Positions 45,936 through 57,288 of a stretch of DNA of 64,000 bases are shown here, one piece after another. Numbering within the stretch: the stretch's first letter is position 1; each line of letters starts with the position of its first letter. This stretch comes from Simmondsia chinensis (lineage: Eukaryota; Streptophyta; Magnoliopsida; Caryophyllales; Simmondsiaceae). A program made the translations under genes and the position numbers. The notes below the pieces were generated by a model. The model was given only the letters and a program-made list of their open reading frames with translations, had not been told where the DNA came from and searched no databases. The stretch lies in assembly GCA_018398585.1 (NCBI GenBank), contig JAGTTD010000012.1, positions 20,469,036 to 20,533,035 of the forward strand, written 5' to 3'.

Positions 45936-47330
45936 TTGGAGCCGGCGAGGCGCAAGAAGCAAGTACCAATAGCTGGTGGTGTTACAACTCGATCTGAGGC
46001 TGCAAATGCTACTGTGAATGTCACTTATGCTTCGGTTGTAGGTGCTAATGCAGCAGCAAGAGCTGAGATCAATCAATTTGATCAATTGAGGCTTCGAATG
46101 GAAGAAATGTTCTCTCAAATGTAGCATACACAGCTAAATCAGGATCAAAAGTTTGTTGATCATTTGGTTCAGCATTCTGAATAGATCGAGGAGAAGATCT
46201 TAGGTTTGCAGCAGCAAATCATAAGACATTCAAGTGATGGGGTATTATTAGCTGCCAGCCCGCAGGTTCGTCCTCCAGAGGTTGTGCAACCGCAATCGGC
46301 TCGTGTGGTAGCTAGTCAATCAGATCATCCACCTGATCCAGTGCAACCTCAAGCAGCACGTATGGCAAGTGAACAGTTAGATCATCCACCACATCAGTTA
46401 CAACAACAGAATTCTGGAACCATTGATGCTTCAGCCAGCAACAGGAGTGGTGGTTTTAGGTACCTAAGGATTCAAATAGAACCTTTTGATGGAAAGCAAC
46501 CTCAATCGTGGATAAGGAGGTGTGAAAAATATTTTTATTTTTATCACATTACCGAGGCTGAGAATGTGGAATTAGCAGCTATTTATCTTCAAGAAGATCA
46601 TGAGATATGGTTCTATAGCCTTTTGAGAAGTAATCCTTCATTGTCTTGGGCCGAATTTGTGGAGGAACTATGTGAGAGGTATGGTGAAGAGGATTCAAGT
46701 GATATTGTGGATAATTTTAACAAAGTGGTGCAAACTACCACTGTGAAAGAATACATGACAAGATTTGAGAACTTGAGAGCAAGCATGATCTCTGCTTATC
46801 CGAATGCAACTGAGTCATACTATGTTTCAAGTTTCATTAGTGGCTTGAAACCAAAGATTAAAAATCTTGTCAAGGCCATTGGTCCTAGATCCTTGTTTAA
46901 AGCCTATGCCAAGGCTAAATTGTTTGAGGCTATGATTCTTGCATCCTATGATGGACCTAAGAACAGAGGCAATAGCTCCCATTAGCAACAGAAGGGATCA
47001 GTGAGGTCAAAGTCTGGTCGTTCGGATGAGAATAAGGTCTAAAAGCTGTGTTTCAGATGTAATCAACCTTATTTCTTGGGACACAAATATAATCCTATGT
47101 TCCTTATGTCAGTAAGAGGAACTGGTGCAGTTGATGATTCTGAGGAAGAGAAAAGGGAAGCTGAAATGGATAGCTCAGGACAAAATTCACAAGATGAATC
47201 ACTCGAGGATGAAGTGGAGATTTCTGTAAAGGCTTTGACAGGAAATGGATCTCATGATACCATCCAAATTAAAAGGGTAAGCAGGGAAGAAGGCTATTGT
47301 TATCTTGATCGATAGCAGCAGTACTCTCAG
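45936..47330 (+). pseudogene. Second chromovirus gag and protease, broken
   Basis: The frame from about 45936 (ARRKKQVPIAGG) stops at 46122 (TAG) and again near 46183 (TAG), then is open from 46206 to 46985. The capsid-type domain reads FDGKQPQSWIRRCEKYFYFY through EYMTRFENLRA and FISGLKPKIKNL. The knuckle near 47048-47095 is CFRCNQPYFLGHKYNPM, in which the last Cys is lost. Protease motif near 47300-47340 reads LIDSSSTLSFIDL, with Asp-Ser-Ser in place of Asp-Ser-Gly. Confidence 0.85.
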
Positions 47331-47454
47331 TTTCATTGATCTTAAAGTGGTCAGGAAGGTTAGGCACGAAATGATCAAAACACAGCCATTAGCAGTGATA
47401 GTGGCAAATGGAAATTCTATTCTTACTCAGACCAAGTGCTAGGAATTCAGTTGG

Positions 47455-49149
47455 TCAATGCTCATTTGCTCAGTCGTCAGAACTTATCATCAAAGCTTAA
47501 AGCATTTGCTTGAGCAGAGAATTGTGACTAGAATTCAGAAGAAAGAATTGATGAAGATGCTTGGCTTAGATTATACAATTGAGTATCTGAAGGGAAAAGA
47601 AAATCAAGCAGTTGATGCATTGTCTCAAAGATTGGAAGAAGCTGAGTATGGTTTTTGTGGAGCTGTATCTGTTGTACTTCTAGCTTAGATTGAAGAGGTT
47701 TATAAGTCTTATGAGAATTACAGTTTTACCCAGGATTGTGTGATTGCTTTCAGCATTAACAGGACCAGTTTTCCTACATCTGATGCTGAAGTATATGTTA
47801 TCAAAGGTATCATCAAACTGAAGGGAAGGTTGTACATTGGATCTTCCACTAATTTGAGACAGCAGATTATTAGTGCCTCTCATGATTCAGCTTGGGAAGG
47901 TCATTCTTGCATTGAGGGAACATATCAAAGGATCAAGGGATGCTTCAGATGGACTAGATTGACGAAAGATGTAAAGGAATTTGTGCAGGCTTGTGAGGTT
48001 TGTCAGCAAACAAAGACTGGTGACAGTAAGTATCAAGGTCTTCTCCAACCTCTACCAATTCCGGATTGTGCTTGGCAACATATAAGTATGGATTTCATCG
48101 AAGGCTTGCCTAGATTAGAAGGCAAGGAGGCTATTTAGTTGGTTGTGGATCGTTTCACCAAGTTCAGCCACTTTGTTGCCTTAGCAAGACCAATTACGGC
48201 TGAAAGACTTGCAAAGGTGTTCCTTAATTACATATATAAGCTTCATGGAGTACCACAATCCATAATTTCTGATCGAGATATGCTTTTGCCAATCACTTTT
48301 GGAGGGAATTGTTTGTTCTTATGGGTACTACGTTAGCATTGAGCTCTTCTTACCATCCCCATACTGATGGCTAAACAAAACATGTAAATCAATGCATTGA
48401 GCAGTATTTGAGGAGGATGGTTTTCAGTCATCCTAAAGCTGGGGGTAAATGGCTCTCTTTATCGGAGTATTGGTACAATACTCATTTTCATTCCTCTATT
48501 GGCACTACTCCCTTTAATGCTCTATATGGATATGATCCTCCTTCACCCTTGGTTTTGCAAAGAATTGCTTCTTTAGTTGCAAAAGTATCTAATCTTTTGC
48601 TGCAAAGAAGGCAGTTGGTATAACTTCTCAAGGATAATTTATAGCAGGCTCAAGTGAGGATGAAGTATTATCCTGATAAGAAGCGTGCTGATAAGTCCTT
48701 TGATATTGGTGACATGGTTTACTTAAAACTTCAGCCATACAGACAAGCATCTGTGGCAGTACACAAGAACACCAAGCTTTGTGCTCAATATTTTGGACCT
48801 TAAAAAGTTATTGAAAAGCTTGGAAAGGTGGCTTATAGGTTGGAATTGCCCTCTGATTCTTATGTTCACCCGGTTTTCCATGTTTCTCTCTTAAAAAAGC
48901 AGGTCAAGAAAGGCAAATCAAGTTCTGTTCATCCACCAGAAGTTGATACTGGTGGAGCATTGTTGCAAGCACCAGCAGCAATCTTGAATTCTAGAATGTT
49001 GCAGCTCTCCAGGAAATTAGTGGAAGAAGTGCTGGTTCATTAGGCTAATTTGGAAGAAGAAGATGCTACTAGGGAAAGGATGAAGTTCTTGAAAAGCCAA
49101 TTTCCATCCTTCCATTTTTGAGACAAGAATGCTTTCAAGGACAGAGAAT
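47455..49149 (+). pseudogene. Second chromovirus RNase H end, integrase and chromodomain
   Basis: Begins abruptly inside RNase H (VVRTYHQSLKHLLEQRIV, then NQAVDALSQRL to 47688). Integrase H-H-C-C module lies near 47880-48020 (HDSAWEGH ... CEVCQQTK), core DFIEGLPRLEG, a TAG at 48136, and SDRDM near 48268. Near 48370 the box reads DG-stop-TKHVNQ where relatives have Gln and the catalytic Glu, so both are lost. The C-terminus has [11 protein letters not shown] (48865-48897) and a chromodomain-like tail, then DKNAFKD before the LTR. Stops near 48622 and 49041. Confidence 0.87.
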
Positions 49150-49564
49150 TGTTATGAGTCCATCTTATATCTTATATTGATGTTAATTGTAATAAGCATT
49201 GGTTAAGCATTGTAGTGTTGCATTGTGGTCTGTAGCATTTAGACTTAGGTAAGATGTTTGGCACCTTATTTTGAATTGTCGTTGAGTCGGTTAATGGTCA
49301 ATTAGCAAGTCAAGTGCGGCGGCTTTGGGTTAGTTAAGTCGTTTGATTAAGAGTCTTGTTCCAATGTATCTTAGCCAATTAAGGGAGCCTATAAATAGCT
49401 TGATTCATATTGTATGGAGGCATTCAATGAAATAACAAGAAATATCTTGATTCTCTCTCTCATCTAACTCTCTCTCTCTATTTCTCATCTCCTTTCACTT
49501 CTTTTCTCATCTCCAACTCTCTTTCCTCAAGGTTATGATTCAAGATTGTTCTTGAATCTTAACA
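49150..49564 (+). repeat. 3' LTR of the second chromovirus
   Basis: TATAAATA at 49390-49397. Followed directly by the second TATCC. Confidence 0.93.
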
Positions 49565-49569
49565 TATCC

Positions 49570-51985
49570 ATGGTCATCCATTGTCAAATCATAAAATTTT
49601 AGTACCCAAGGATTACACTTATAGTGCATGTGCTCAAAGAAAGTTGATAACTAGTTCATCTCTTTCAAAAATATCCCTTGAATTGCCTTCTTTTTCATAT
49701 CAAATACAAGGAGATATATGTGGTCCTATTCAACCTCCATGTGGACCATTCCAATATTTATGGTCCTCATTGATGTTTATACTAGATGTTCTCATATTTT
49801 TTTGATTTTCCACTTGTAAAGTTTTATTTGCTAGATTTCTTACCCAAATAATAAAGTTATGAGCACAATTTCTTGACTATCCAATACACACAGTTCATCT
49901 TGATAATGTTGGTGCATTTACTTCCCAATCTTTTTATGATTATTGCATGACAATTAGGATGAATATGGGACATTCGGTCGCCTATACTCATACTCAAAAT
50001 GAATTAGCTGAGTCTTTCATTAAACATCTTCAATTAATTGCTAGACCTATGTTTATTAAGTCCAAGTTACCTACATTGGCTTGGGGACATGCGATAGTAC
50101 ATGCTACTTCCTTAGAATGTATCAGACCAAGTGTGTAATACAAGTACTTTCCTTTACAATTGATTTTTGACCAACAACCATATATTTTTCATCTTAGAAT
50201 CTTTGGTTGTGCCATTTATGTACCATTACCCCTTCACAACGCAATAAGAAGGGACCTCAACGATGCCTAGGGAGTTCTGTTGGCTTTGACTTCCCATCAA
50301 TTATTAGATATCTTAAACCTATTAAAAGCGATCTTTTTAGAGCCTATTTCTTAGATTGTGTATTTCATGAGTTAGTCTTCCCCTCATCAGGGGAAGATCA
50401 AAAAAAATTATACGACCTCGTGAAATAAGTTTGAATCTGTTAGAACTGTCTCACCTTGATCCTCATACTAGTCAATGTAAACTCGAACTACAAAGAATTA
50501 TTCATTTGCAGAGTGTTGCATATCAATTACCTTATGTCTTCAATACTCATAGAGTAAGCAAATCTCATGTACTAGTAGCAAATGTAATTTCCCCGATTGC
50601 AATCCCTGTAAGAAAGTCAACTGGTCTAATAGCAAATGAATCTAAACCATGCTAGAAGCGTGGTGCACATATGGTGCAAAGGACTTAGTCCCAATAAAAG
50701 AAAACAAAAATCTCTCAATAAAATATTAGTACTCCTAAAGAGGTTGTTACTTCTCGAGAGGTCATTGCACCTATAGAGACTATCACTCCTGAAGAAATTA
50801 GACCAATGGAACAAAGAACTGCAAATCAACAATCCCACATTAGTGAATGCTTAACCCCTGAGATGGTTCTGGTATCGAAAAATTATGATATAACTCTAAT
50901 ATAAAAAGACGGATGGGATGGAAATCGAATTAATATTGATCATATATTTTCTTATGTAGTTGCCATCAAGATTCTAAATGAGGAAGAATCTGAACCCCCA
51001 AACAATCGAAGATGTCGATATAGAACTGATTGGCCAAAATGGAAAGATGCAATACAAAACAAGTTGAACTCGTTGGCAAAAGACTAGTGTTTGGACCAAT
51101 AGTCCAGACTCATGAAAATATTAAACTTGTTGGATATAAATGGGTATTTGTGCACCAACATAATGAACAAAATAAAGTTGTAAGATATAAAGCACGACTT
51201 GTAGTACACGGTTTCTCGCAGAGGCCTAGCATAGATTGTCATGAGACATACTCACCGTTATGGATAGTATTACATTAGAATTCTTAATTAGTTTAGTAGT
51301 TTCAGAAGGTGTCAATGTGCATCTCGTGAATGTCGTGAAAGTGTATTTATATGGATTGTCGGATAGTGACATATCTATGAAAATCCTCGAAGGACTAAAA
51401 ATGCTTGAAGTATTAACTTCAAGACCCTGACACTTATATTATATCAAACTTTGAAGATCCCTATATGGTTTGAAACAATCGGGATGCATGTGGTATAATC
51501 ACCTCAATGAACACTTACTGAAATAAGGATATCAAAATAATCTTATTTGCGCATCCGTATTTATAAAGAATACATGATGTGGATTCACCATAGTTGTAGT
51601 ATATGTTGATAATTTGAACATTATCATAACTCTAGAATAGATCTCAAAAAATTGCTGAATTTTTGAAAGGTGAATCGAGATGAAGGATCTTGAAAAAACA
51701 AAATTTTTCCTTGGTATCCAACTGGTCCATTTAACAAGCGGGATCCTTATTCAACAATAATAGTATACAGAGAAAGTACTGTCACGATTTTATATGGATA
51801 AATCTTATACACTGAATTCTCTTATGATGGTTCGATCACTTGAAATGAATAAGCACCCTTCTAGCCCATGAGAAAATGGTGAAGACGTCCTTAGTCTTGA
51901 AGTACCATATCTGAGTGTGACTGGTGCACTCACATATCTTACTAATTAAACTAGACCCGATATTGCATTTTTTGTTAGTTTACTT
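49570..51985 (+). pseudogene. Copia integrase and RT, decayed
   Basis: Continues 43787-45468. Integrase core reads QGDICGPIQPPCGPFQY (49706-49755), LDNVGAFTSQ near 49900 and ELAESFIKHLQLIARP with TLAWGHAIVHATSL (50005-50115). RT begins near 51040 (VGYKWVFVHQHNEQ, ARLVVHGFSQRP) and has its catalytic box at 51602-51613 reading YVDN where the family has YVDD. It ends near 51985 (TRPDIAFFVSLL) without RNase H or an LTR. The gypsy-type insertion and truncation leave no complete copia. Confidence 0.84.
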
Positions 51986-51999
51986 GTTTTTAAATAAAG

Positions 52000-52760
52000 G
52001 TAAAGATAAGGCTGCTTAAGATTGCCCTCATTTGTGAGGGAATCCTAAGACATCAGCCTGAATAAGGGAGAGGAAGGCTCTATGTGGGATACAATCCTAC
52101 ACAGAAATACCAGAACCGTCATGACCCAGACTCGCCAACCAATGCGCTGGCCTATTGGCTTCCCTATAACAATGAATGAAAGAAACTTGGTCCCATTGAC
52201 GACTCAATAAACAAATGCCTTCAATAATAGTGATGATGTCAGCAGCTATCGAATATGAGCCTAATTTTGCTTTGATAACTACCGTGTTGTCTCCTTCCAA
52301 GATGATTCGATTAGTACCCAACCTTTTAGCATAGAACAGGGGATCTTTGGCCACTACAGCCTCGACCACAAGAATAGGAACAGTACTTGACTCTCTCGAC
52401 CCAGCTGGGAGCATCTTCCCATTATGATCGCGGATAACAAACCCAGTAGCAGCAGACTCCTCCCGCTTTGAGCCATCAAAATTTTCCTTTATCGACCCCG
52501 TTGAAGGAGGATTACAAGATATCCAATTATCTTTTCGATCTAAAATGACCCGAGTTCTTCACTTTAGGACCTGCTTTTTCTTCTAGCTTATTATGAAGAG
52601 ACCACTCTAGACGGATATGCCTGGCGAGAATGACCGATTTTCGGGTATTAGTATGGTCACCTCGAAAAGCCAAGTTATTGCTATCTTTTCAAATTTGCCA
52701 ACACAAAAAGATGACGCACACAAAATCATGACAACCATTGTAATTTTTTTATTTCATGCA
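52000..52760 (-). pseudogene. LINE RNase H-like domain relic
   Basis: Minus strand: near 52745-52660 a WQI..D.NNLAFRGDHTN text typical of the linker after zf-RVT, then the RNase H domain (52097-52414 open) with VVEAVVAKDPLFYAKRLGTNRIILEGDN, DQVSFIHCYREANRPAHWLA. This is the plant RVT_3-type RNase H found at the end of LINE ORF2. An A-rich 3' end (plus-strand TTTAAATAAAGG region near 51985-52000) abuts the truncated copia, so the LINE probably inserted there and was 5'-truncated. Confidence 0.75.
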
Positions 52761-53110
52761 TAGCAAAAGTATGTATACAAACACACATATATACAAATAA
52801 TGTTAGGAATGTGAAGTGGATTCTCATAAGCAACATAGTTATTTTGAATAATAAATAAGTGATAATAAACAAGTGGCAAGCTAACAAATTTAGCTATATG
52901 AACTACTAATAATAATTAGGAAGACAAAGCTGACCATATGAATAATGAATGAGTAATAGTAAGTATGCAGCTTAATCAGCCATGAATAATTATAAATAAT
53001 AATTATGAGATATAAGCATCCATATGTAGTTAAATGAAACATATTACACAAATATGTATGATTATAGTTACATATTGTTTAGGTAGAGTATCGTGGAGAT
53101 AATGTGTTAC

Positions 53111-53141
<31 letters not shown>

Positions 53142-53142
53142 A

Positions 53143-53250
53143 AGATATTGAAAATATAAAATATACGGAAATGGAAATTTTCTCTACTTATAAAAACAAG
53201 ATATTGAAAATATAAAATATATGGAAATGGAAATTTTCTCTACTTTTAAT
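53143..53250. repeat. Tandem duplication, two units of about 54 bp
   Basis: Each unit contains AAGATATTGAAAATATAAAA then GGAAATGGAAATTTTCTCTAC; the copies differ at one base (ACGG and ATGG). Confidence 0.85.
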
Positions 53251-53999
53251 CCATTTTGTCAAGTCAACACCAATCAAAGGAGTTCACCAATCCATGAGTT
53301 TTTTTTTTCCCTTTTTCCTTTTGAATTAGTGTTTGTTGAAACCCTTATGGAGGAGTAGGCTCAGTGAAGGACGAATAATTGTCCGAATTCCAGATTTATA
53401 TTTTATTTTTGATGATAACTTTTGTTTTTCTTATTATATGCTTTAGCCATACTTTGATTTCTAATTTTATCTGTGTGTTATTTTGTGCTTATAACCTAGG
53501 CTATAATATAACAAGTTATTCGCGAGTGGTCAGGGTAAAGATTGTACCCAATCTTGAATAAAAACTTTATACAAATTAATACTTAATTAGGAGTGACAAA
53601 GGAATTTATTAGTATTATTGAGATAATCCACACTGCATCTAGAATAAGATGAGTTATGCCCTTAGACTAGTCATTATTGTGATAAAATATAATGAAAGGA
53701 TTCAAATTAGGCTCACCCTAATTCATACCGTAAATTACATTAGATCAATTGACAAACCCATTTATTGTTTATTTCCTTTAATTTAGTTAACCACTAACTG
53801 CTCAATAATCATTAATTTAACTTTATATCAATTTCCTATGGTACAACATCTCATACTCCTAAAACCGTATCAAGTTTTTGTATACATATGTATACAGATG
53901 GAGGAAGTGAAGATCCGCAAATTTGCATTTTTCACACTTATAGCAAATGGAGCACACAAAACAAGGAATGAGCCTCGCGAGAACTATTCAATGGTGTGT

Positions 54000-54008
<9 letters not shown>

Positions 54009-54038
<30 letters not shown>
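54009..54038. repeat. TA microsatellite
   Basis: About 15 uninterrupted TA units preceded by TGTG steps. Confidence 0.95.
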
Positions 54039-54042
<4 letters not shown>

Positions 54043-54479
54043 ATGTTTTTAGAGAAAACAAGCATATGATTAGCATATAATTTTTGTGGAAAACCCTATA
54101 GAGAAAAATGAAAGAGAGAATAGGCCGACACCCTTTGGAGAAAGGGCAAGCAATCAACTTCCCCCTACCCTTTTTTTTGTGAGTTCTCTATTCCTCTTGT
54201 TTCCAAGATCTAAAGCATTAGATTTTGCTTATCAGTGCAATTGATGCATTCTCTTAGAGAGGTTTCGCAATTTTAAAACTCCTCTCAAAGTTTCAAACCT
54301 CGTAACACTAAGTAATATTCTAGATCTACTTCATTTGTAATTTACTATGCACGAAATGATACATTAGATAACCAAATTTTATATTCCAGGAGGTCGTATA
54401 CTAAAAGATCATGGCTCATACCTTACTATAAGCTTATCAACTTATACAAGAAAATTTGTTGAAAACCAATACAAAACTT

Positions 54480-54851
54480 CTATTTCAAAAGCCATTTCAG
54501 ACATTGTTGATCGACTCGAATAATAACATGACACTCAGACATATAATAGTCCCACTTCCCAGCAACAACTACAAACCAATAGGTCGTGCTCCATATAGGT
54601 AATGCCTGTTTGTCCTGAAACCAAGCATGGCTCAAATAGGCAATGAGATAGCCATCCTGCATCAGGACGACCCCTATACTCCATCGGATGCATTGGTCCC
54701 TACTAGAGATGGGGAGTGAAAAATCTGGAAGTACGAGCACCAGAGCACTCATGCAACTTTTTGAGGTGTGATAAAGCTACAATACCCTTAGTAGTCCATG
54801 TAAATCCATCCTTCTTAAGTAGTGTTGTCACTGTACCCCGTCGATCCCAAG
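54480..54851 (-). pseudogene. Gypsy RNase H remnant
   Basis: Minus-strand frame 54480-54752 reads LPDFSLPISSRDQ, GVVLMQDGYLIAYLSHA, then WDYYMSECHVIIRVDQQCLKWLL, the Ty3/gypsy RNase H order; upstream (to 54851) is the connection segment GFTWTTKGIVALSHLKK. It continues the RT remnant at 55541-56700 after the hAT-like insertion. Confidence 0.8.
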
Positions 54852-55540
54852 CAGGGATGGCAATTGAAATCAAACCCTTCGAATTTTCATCAAATCCGAT
54901 CTATTTATGATAAATTTGAATATATAAGAGTTGGGTTTTAAATGAATTTAAATTTAGATGTTGATAAATGAATTTTGAGTTGGTTGGATTTGGATGACAC
55001 CAAATCCAACCCAAACCCGATTGGAATCCTACCCAACGTTATATTTAATGTGGGGAAAATTTTTGAAATTATTAAAATTTGAGCTTTTAACATGACAAAC
55101 CAAATTCCAATATATTTTTTTATGAGCCAACATTTTAGATCTTTTCTAACATTATAATATTCTTTGTAAAATCATGATATAACAAATATATGTATAAAGA
55201 TTATTGGTGAAAATTTTTTTTGAACGGCATTATTTCTATATTAATACATATTAAATGAAAAAGGAAAAAATGTAGCAATTTATCCAAATATTTGCATTTA
55301 ATTTACTATTGTCGCAACATTATTGTTACATATATTAATATTAGATTTTAATATTATAATTTGTTCTAGAATCTAATGGGTTATAAATTTAGGTCGAATA
55401 TCCGTTGCACCAAATAAAATTAGATTTGGATTGAGATTGAATTTGTATGGAATAAATGGCTTTTTTTTGGAGATTTGGGTTAGGTTAGTTTTTTCTAGGT
55501 CAGATCTGGATGAAGGCAAACCCGACCCCTGCCATCCCTA
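54852..55540. mobile_element. hAT-like MITE
   Basis: Left end CAGGGATGGCAATTG, right end CTGCCATCCCTA, with subterminal CAAACCCGA / TCGGGTTTG-type repeats. 689 bp, AT-rich core, no ORF. Flanks ATCCCAAG and ATCCTCAAG are near-identical and could be an 8-bp duplication with one change. TIR sequence of this type is typical of plant hAT MITEs. Confidence 0.75.
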
Positions 55541-56700
55541 ATCCTCAAGAAACCTTGAAGCTGTTTGACACCGCTACAGTTTTTGGATCCATGGCACCCC
55601 AAACTGCTAAAATGAGCCTACGCTACTTTATCTTTGAAGTGCGAGGAAGACAAATTTGGAGCGTTTGGCATACAGTGAGTTATCTCTCATTACATCAAAA
55701 CCATCTCCAGATGCTGATAAAGCTCATCAATGGAACGAGTAGAAAGCCAAAATGATGATTAGGAATTGTAATAAAAAGAACTCAAAGGCCGTGTTCATAA
55801 GACCCGGAAAAGTGGCCGTAGCATTTGTCAATCTAAATGTCACCAGAAACTCAACATGGCCATGATGGGTGCGACAGGCAGTCTTCATAACATCATCCAC
55901 ATGGGCCTGGAATTGATGACAGATGGACCACAAGTCGAGTTTGGAAACAAAAATTACAAAACCATGTAACTCATCCAACAATTCTTTTACTGCGAGAACT
56001 GGAAATTTATCCTTGACCATATTTTTAGTAAGTTCTCGTAGTCCACGCACATTCTGCACATGCCATCTTTCTTCTTGACGATAGCGAGGCTTGAAAAGGG
56101 CTATTATTGCTTGGTCATGCCTGAATCAAGTGTATCGTGAACAAGGCATTCGACCACATCTTTCTATAACACTGAGTATCAATACAGGTGAATGTTTATG
56201 GGATGAGTTCCCTCTTTCAATACGATATGAAGATCATGGTGAGGTCTAGCAAGATGGGAGTCCTTTAGGCTTACAAAAAAAATTAGAATAAGCCTCAAGG
56301 AGAAGATGGAGATGAGCATCATGAATACTGCAAGGTGGCTCCAAAGCGTTTAGTGTGGATGTCGTTTCTTGGGCAAATTTATGCAAACTTTTTTTTCTGG
56401 CCATGCCAAAAGTGTTAGTTGTGAGTCCCTTTACGACACATCTTTGATCTCTTTTCATAAATTCCTATATAGCAAGCCACTTAATGTCCAATACCAAAGC
56501 ATACCCACTCGAAGGAAGTATCACTGCCTCTGCAGCAAAGCGATTGCATATGCCATTGAAACTTGGCTCACATGGAGGTACAAGTCAACTTCGAATCATT
56601 GGCAGCTTGTCGGTATAGATTGGGTTGCGCAAATGTATATGCCGCTGTGCAATCTAACAAATTATGGGTACTACCTCAGACGATGAGAGTACGAAAAGTC
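55541..56700 (-). pseudogene. Gypsy RT remnant
   Basis: Minus-strand 55727-56059 reads VKDKFPVLAVKELLDELHG, FVSKLDLWSICHQFQAHVDD, HGHVEFLVTFRLTNATATF, matching the gypsy RT fingers and palm; then MVLxVMRDNSLYAKRSKF-like text (stop inside) to 55600. A further minus frame 56246-56458 fits the poorly conserved protease-RT linker. The catalytic box is lost in a frame change. No LTR of this element is seen. Confidence 0.78.
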
Positions 56701-57288
56701 CTATGATTAATATGGCTCGTGATGCGCATTGAATGGCATGTGGATAGCCTAATAAAGCATGTTACAGAAAAAAGGATACGTCGTCATTCATAGGAGCGGA
56801 GCTGAGCTGAGCTGAAACATCTATCCCGGATCCATTCCCCAACAAAGATTCATCCGTATCGCCTTCCATTAGGCACAACGAACTGAAAAAGAGAGGGACG
56901 AAAGGGAAGGACAGAGATGGGACAGGAAGATAGGCAAAGAGAGAGATAGGAGGACATGGATATGCTTTTATTGATGATCTCTTACAAGTATGGCTGCCTT
57001 ATTTATACATTGTCCTGGGATCTTGCTTGGTAGCTAACTATCTATTCAAAGCTGCAACAAACTCAACAAGTATATGCACAATTCTCAAATTGCAAGGTTA
57101 TTCGCTCTAACGGAGCTAATACTACTCAGACTTACATGTATCGTTTAAATCTGAGAAATTGCAATTCCAACAAAATCAAAAGCCATGCATGGAAACACAA
57201 GCTCACCATCCTTGATCAATTCAAGCAATCAAATTGAAGATAAGAAAAATGCTTTTTTCAATTTTGAGCAACACTTTGAAGAGAAGCA
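56701..57288. other. No recognisable gene; 3' flank of the ADH-like gene
   Basis: 56880-56960 is purine-rich (GAGAGGGACGAAAGGGAAGG-like). It could be part of a minus-strand LTR, but no ends can be fixed. 57240-57288 is the expected 3' UTR side of the minus-strand gene. Confidence 0.4.

Larger units (their letters stand above)
45469..49569 (+). mobile_element. Second chromovirus, RT-deleted, nested in copia
   Basis: LTRs 45474-45887 and 49150-49564 (414 and 415 bp, TG...CA) are flanked by TATCC (45469-45473 and 49565-49569). The primer-binding site TGGTATCAGAGC lies at 45890-45901. Internal order is gag, knuckle, protease, end of RNase H, integrase, chromodomain-like end. The whole RT and most of RNase H are missing (junction near 47455), so it is internally deleted and non-autonomous. 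LTRs differ by about two dozen substitutions by eye. Confidence 0.93.
52761..54479. other. AT-rich DNA without a gene; simple repeats
   Basis: Contains an A-run of about 28 bp (53107-53136), a tandem duplication of about 54 bp (53145-53250), and a (TA)n microsatellite at 54009-54038. No LTR ends, gene or RNA gene recognised. A minus-strand text before 54480 may be decayed gypsy sequence. Confidence 0.55.

Noticed and set aside
56369..56686. 105-codon plus-strand frame
   Set aside because: It is opposite a decayed gypsy pol on the minus strand and has no domain of its own.
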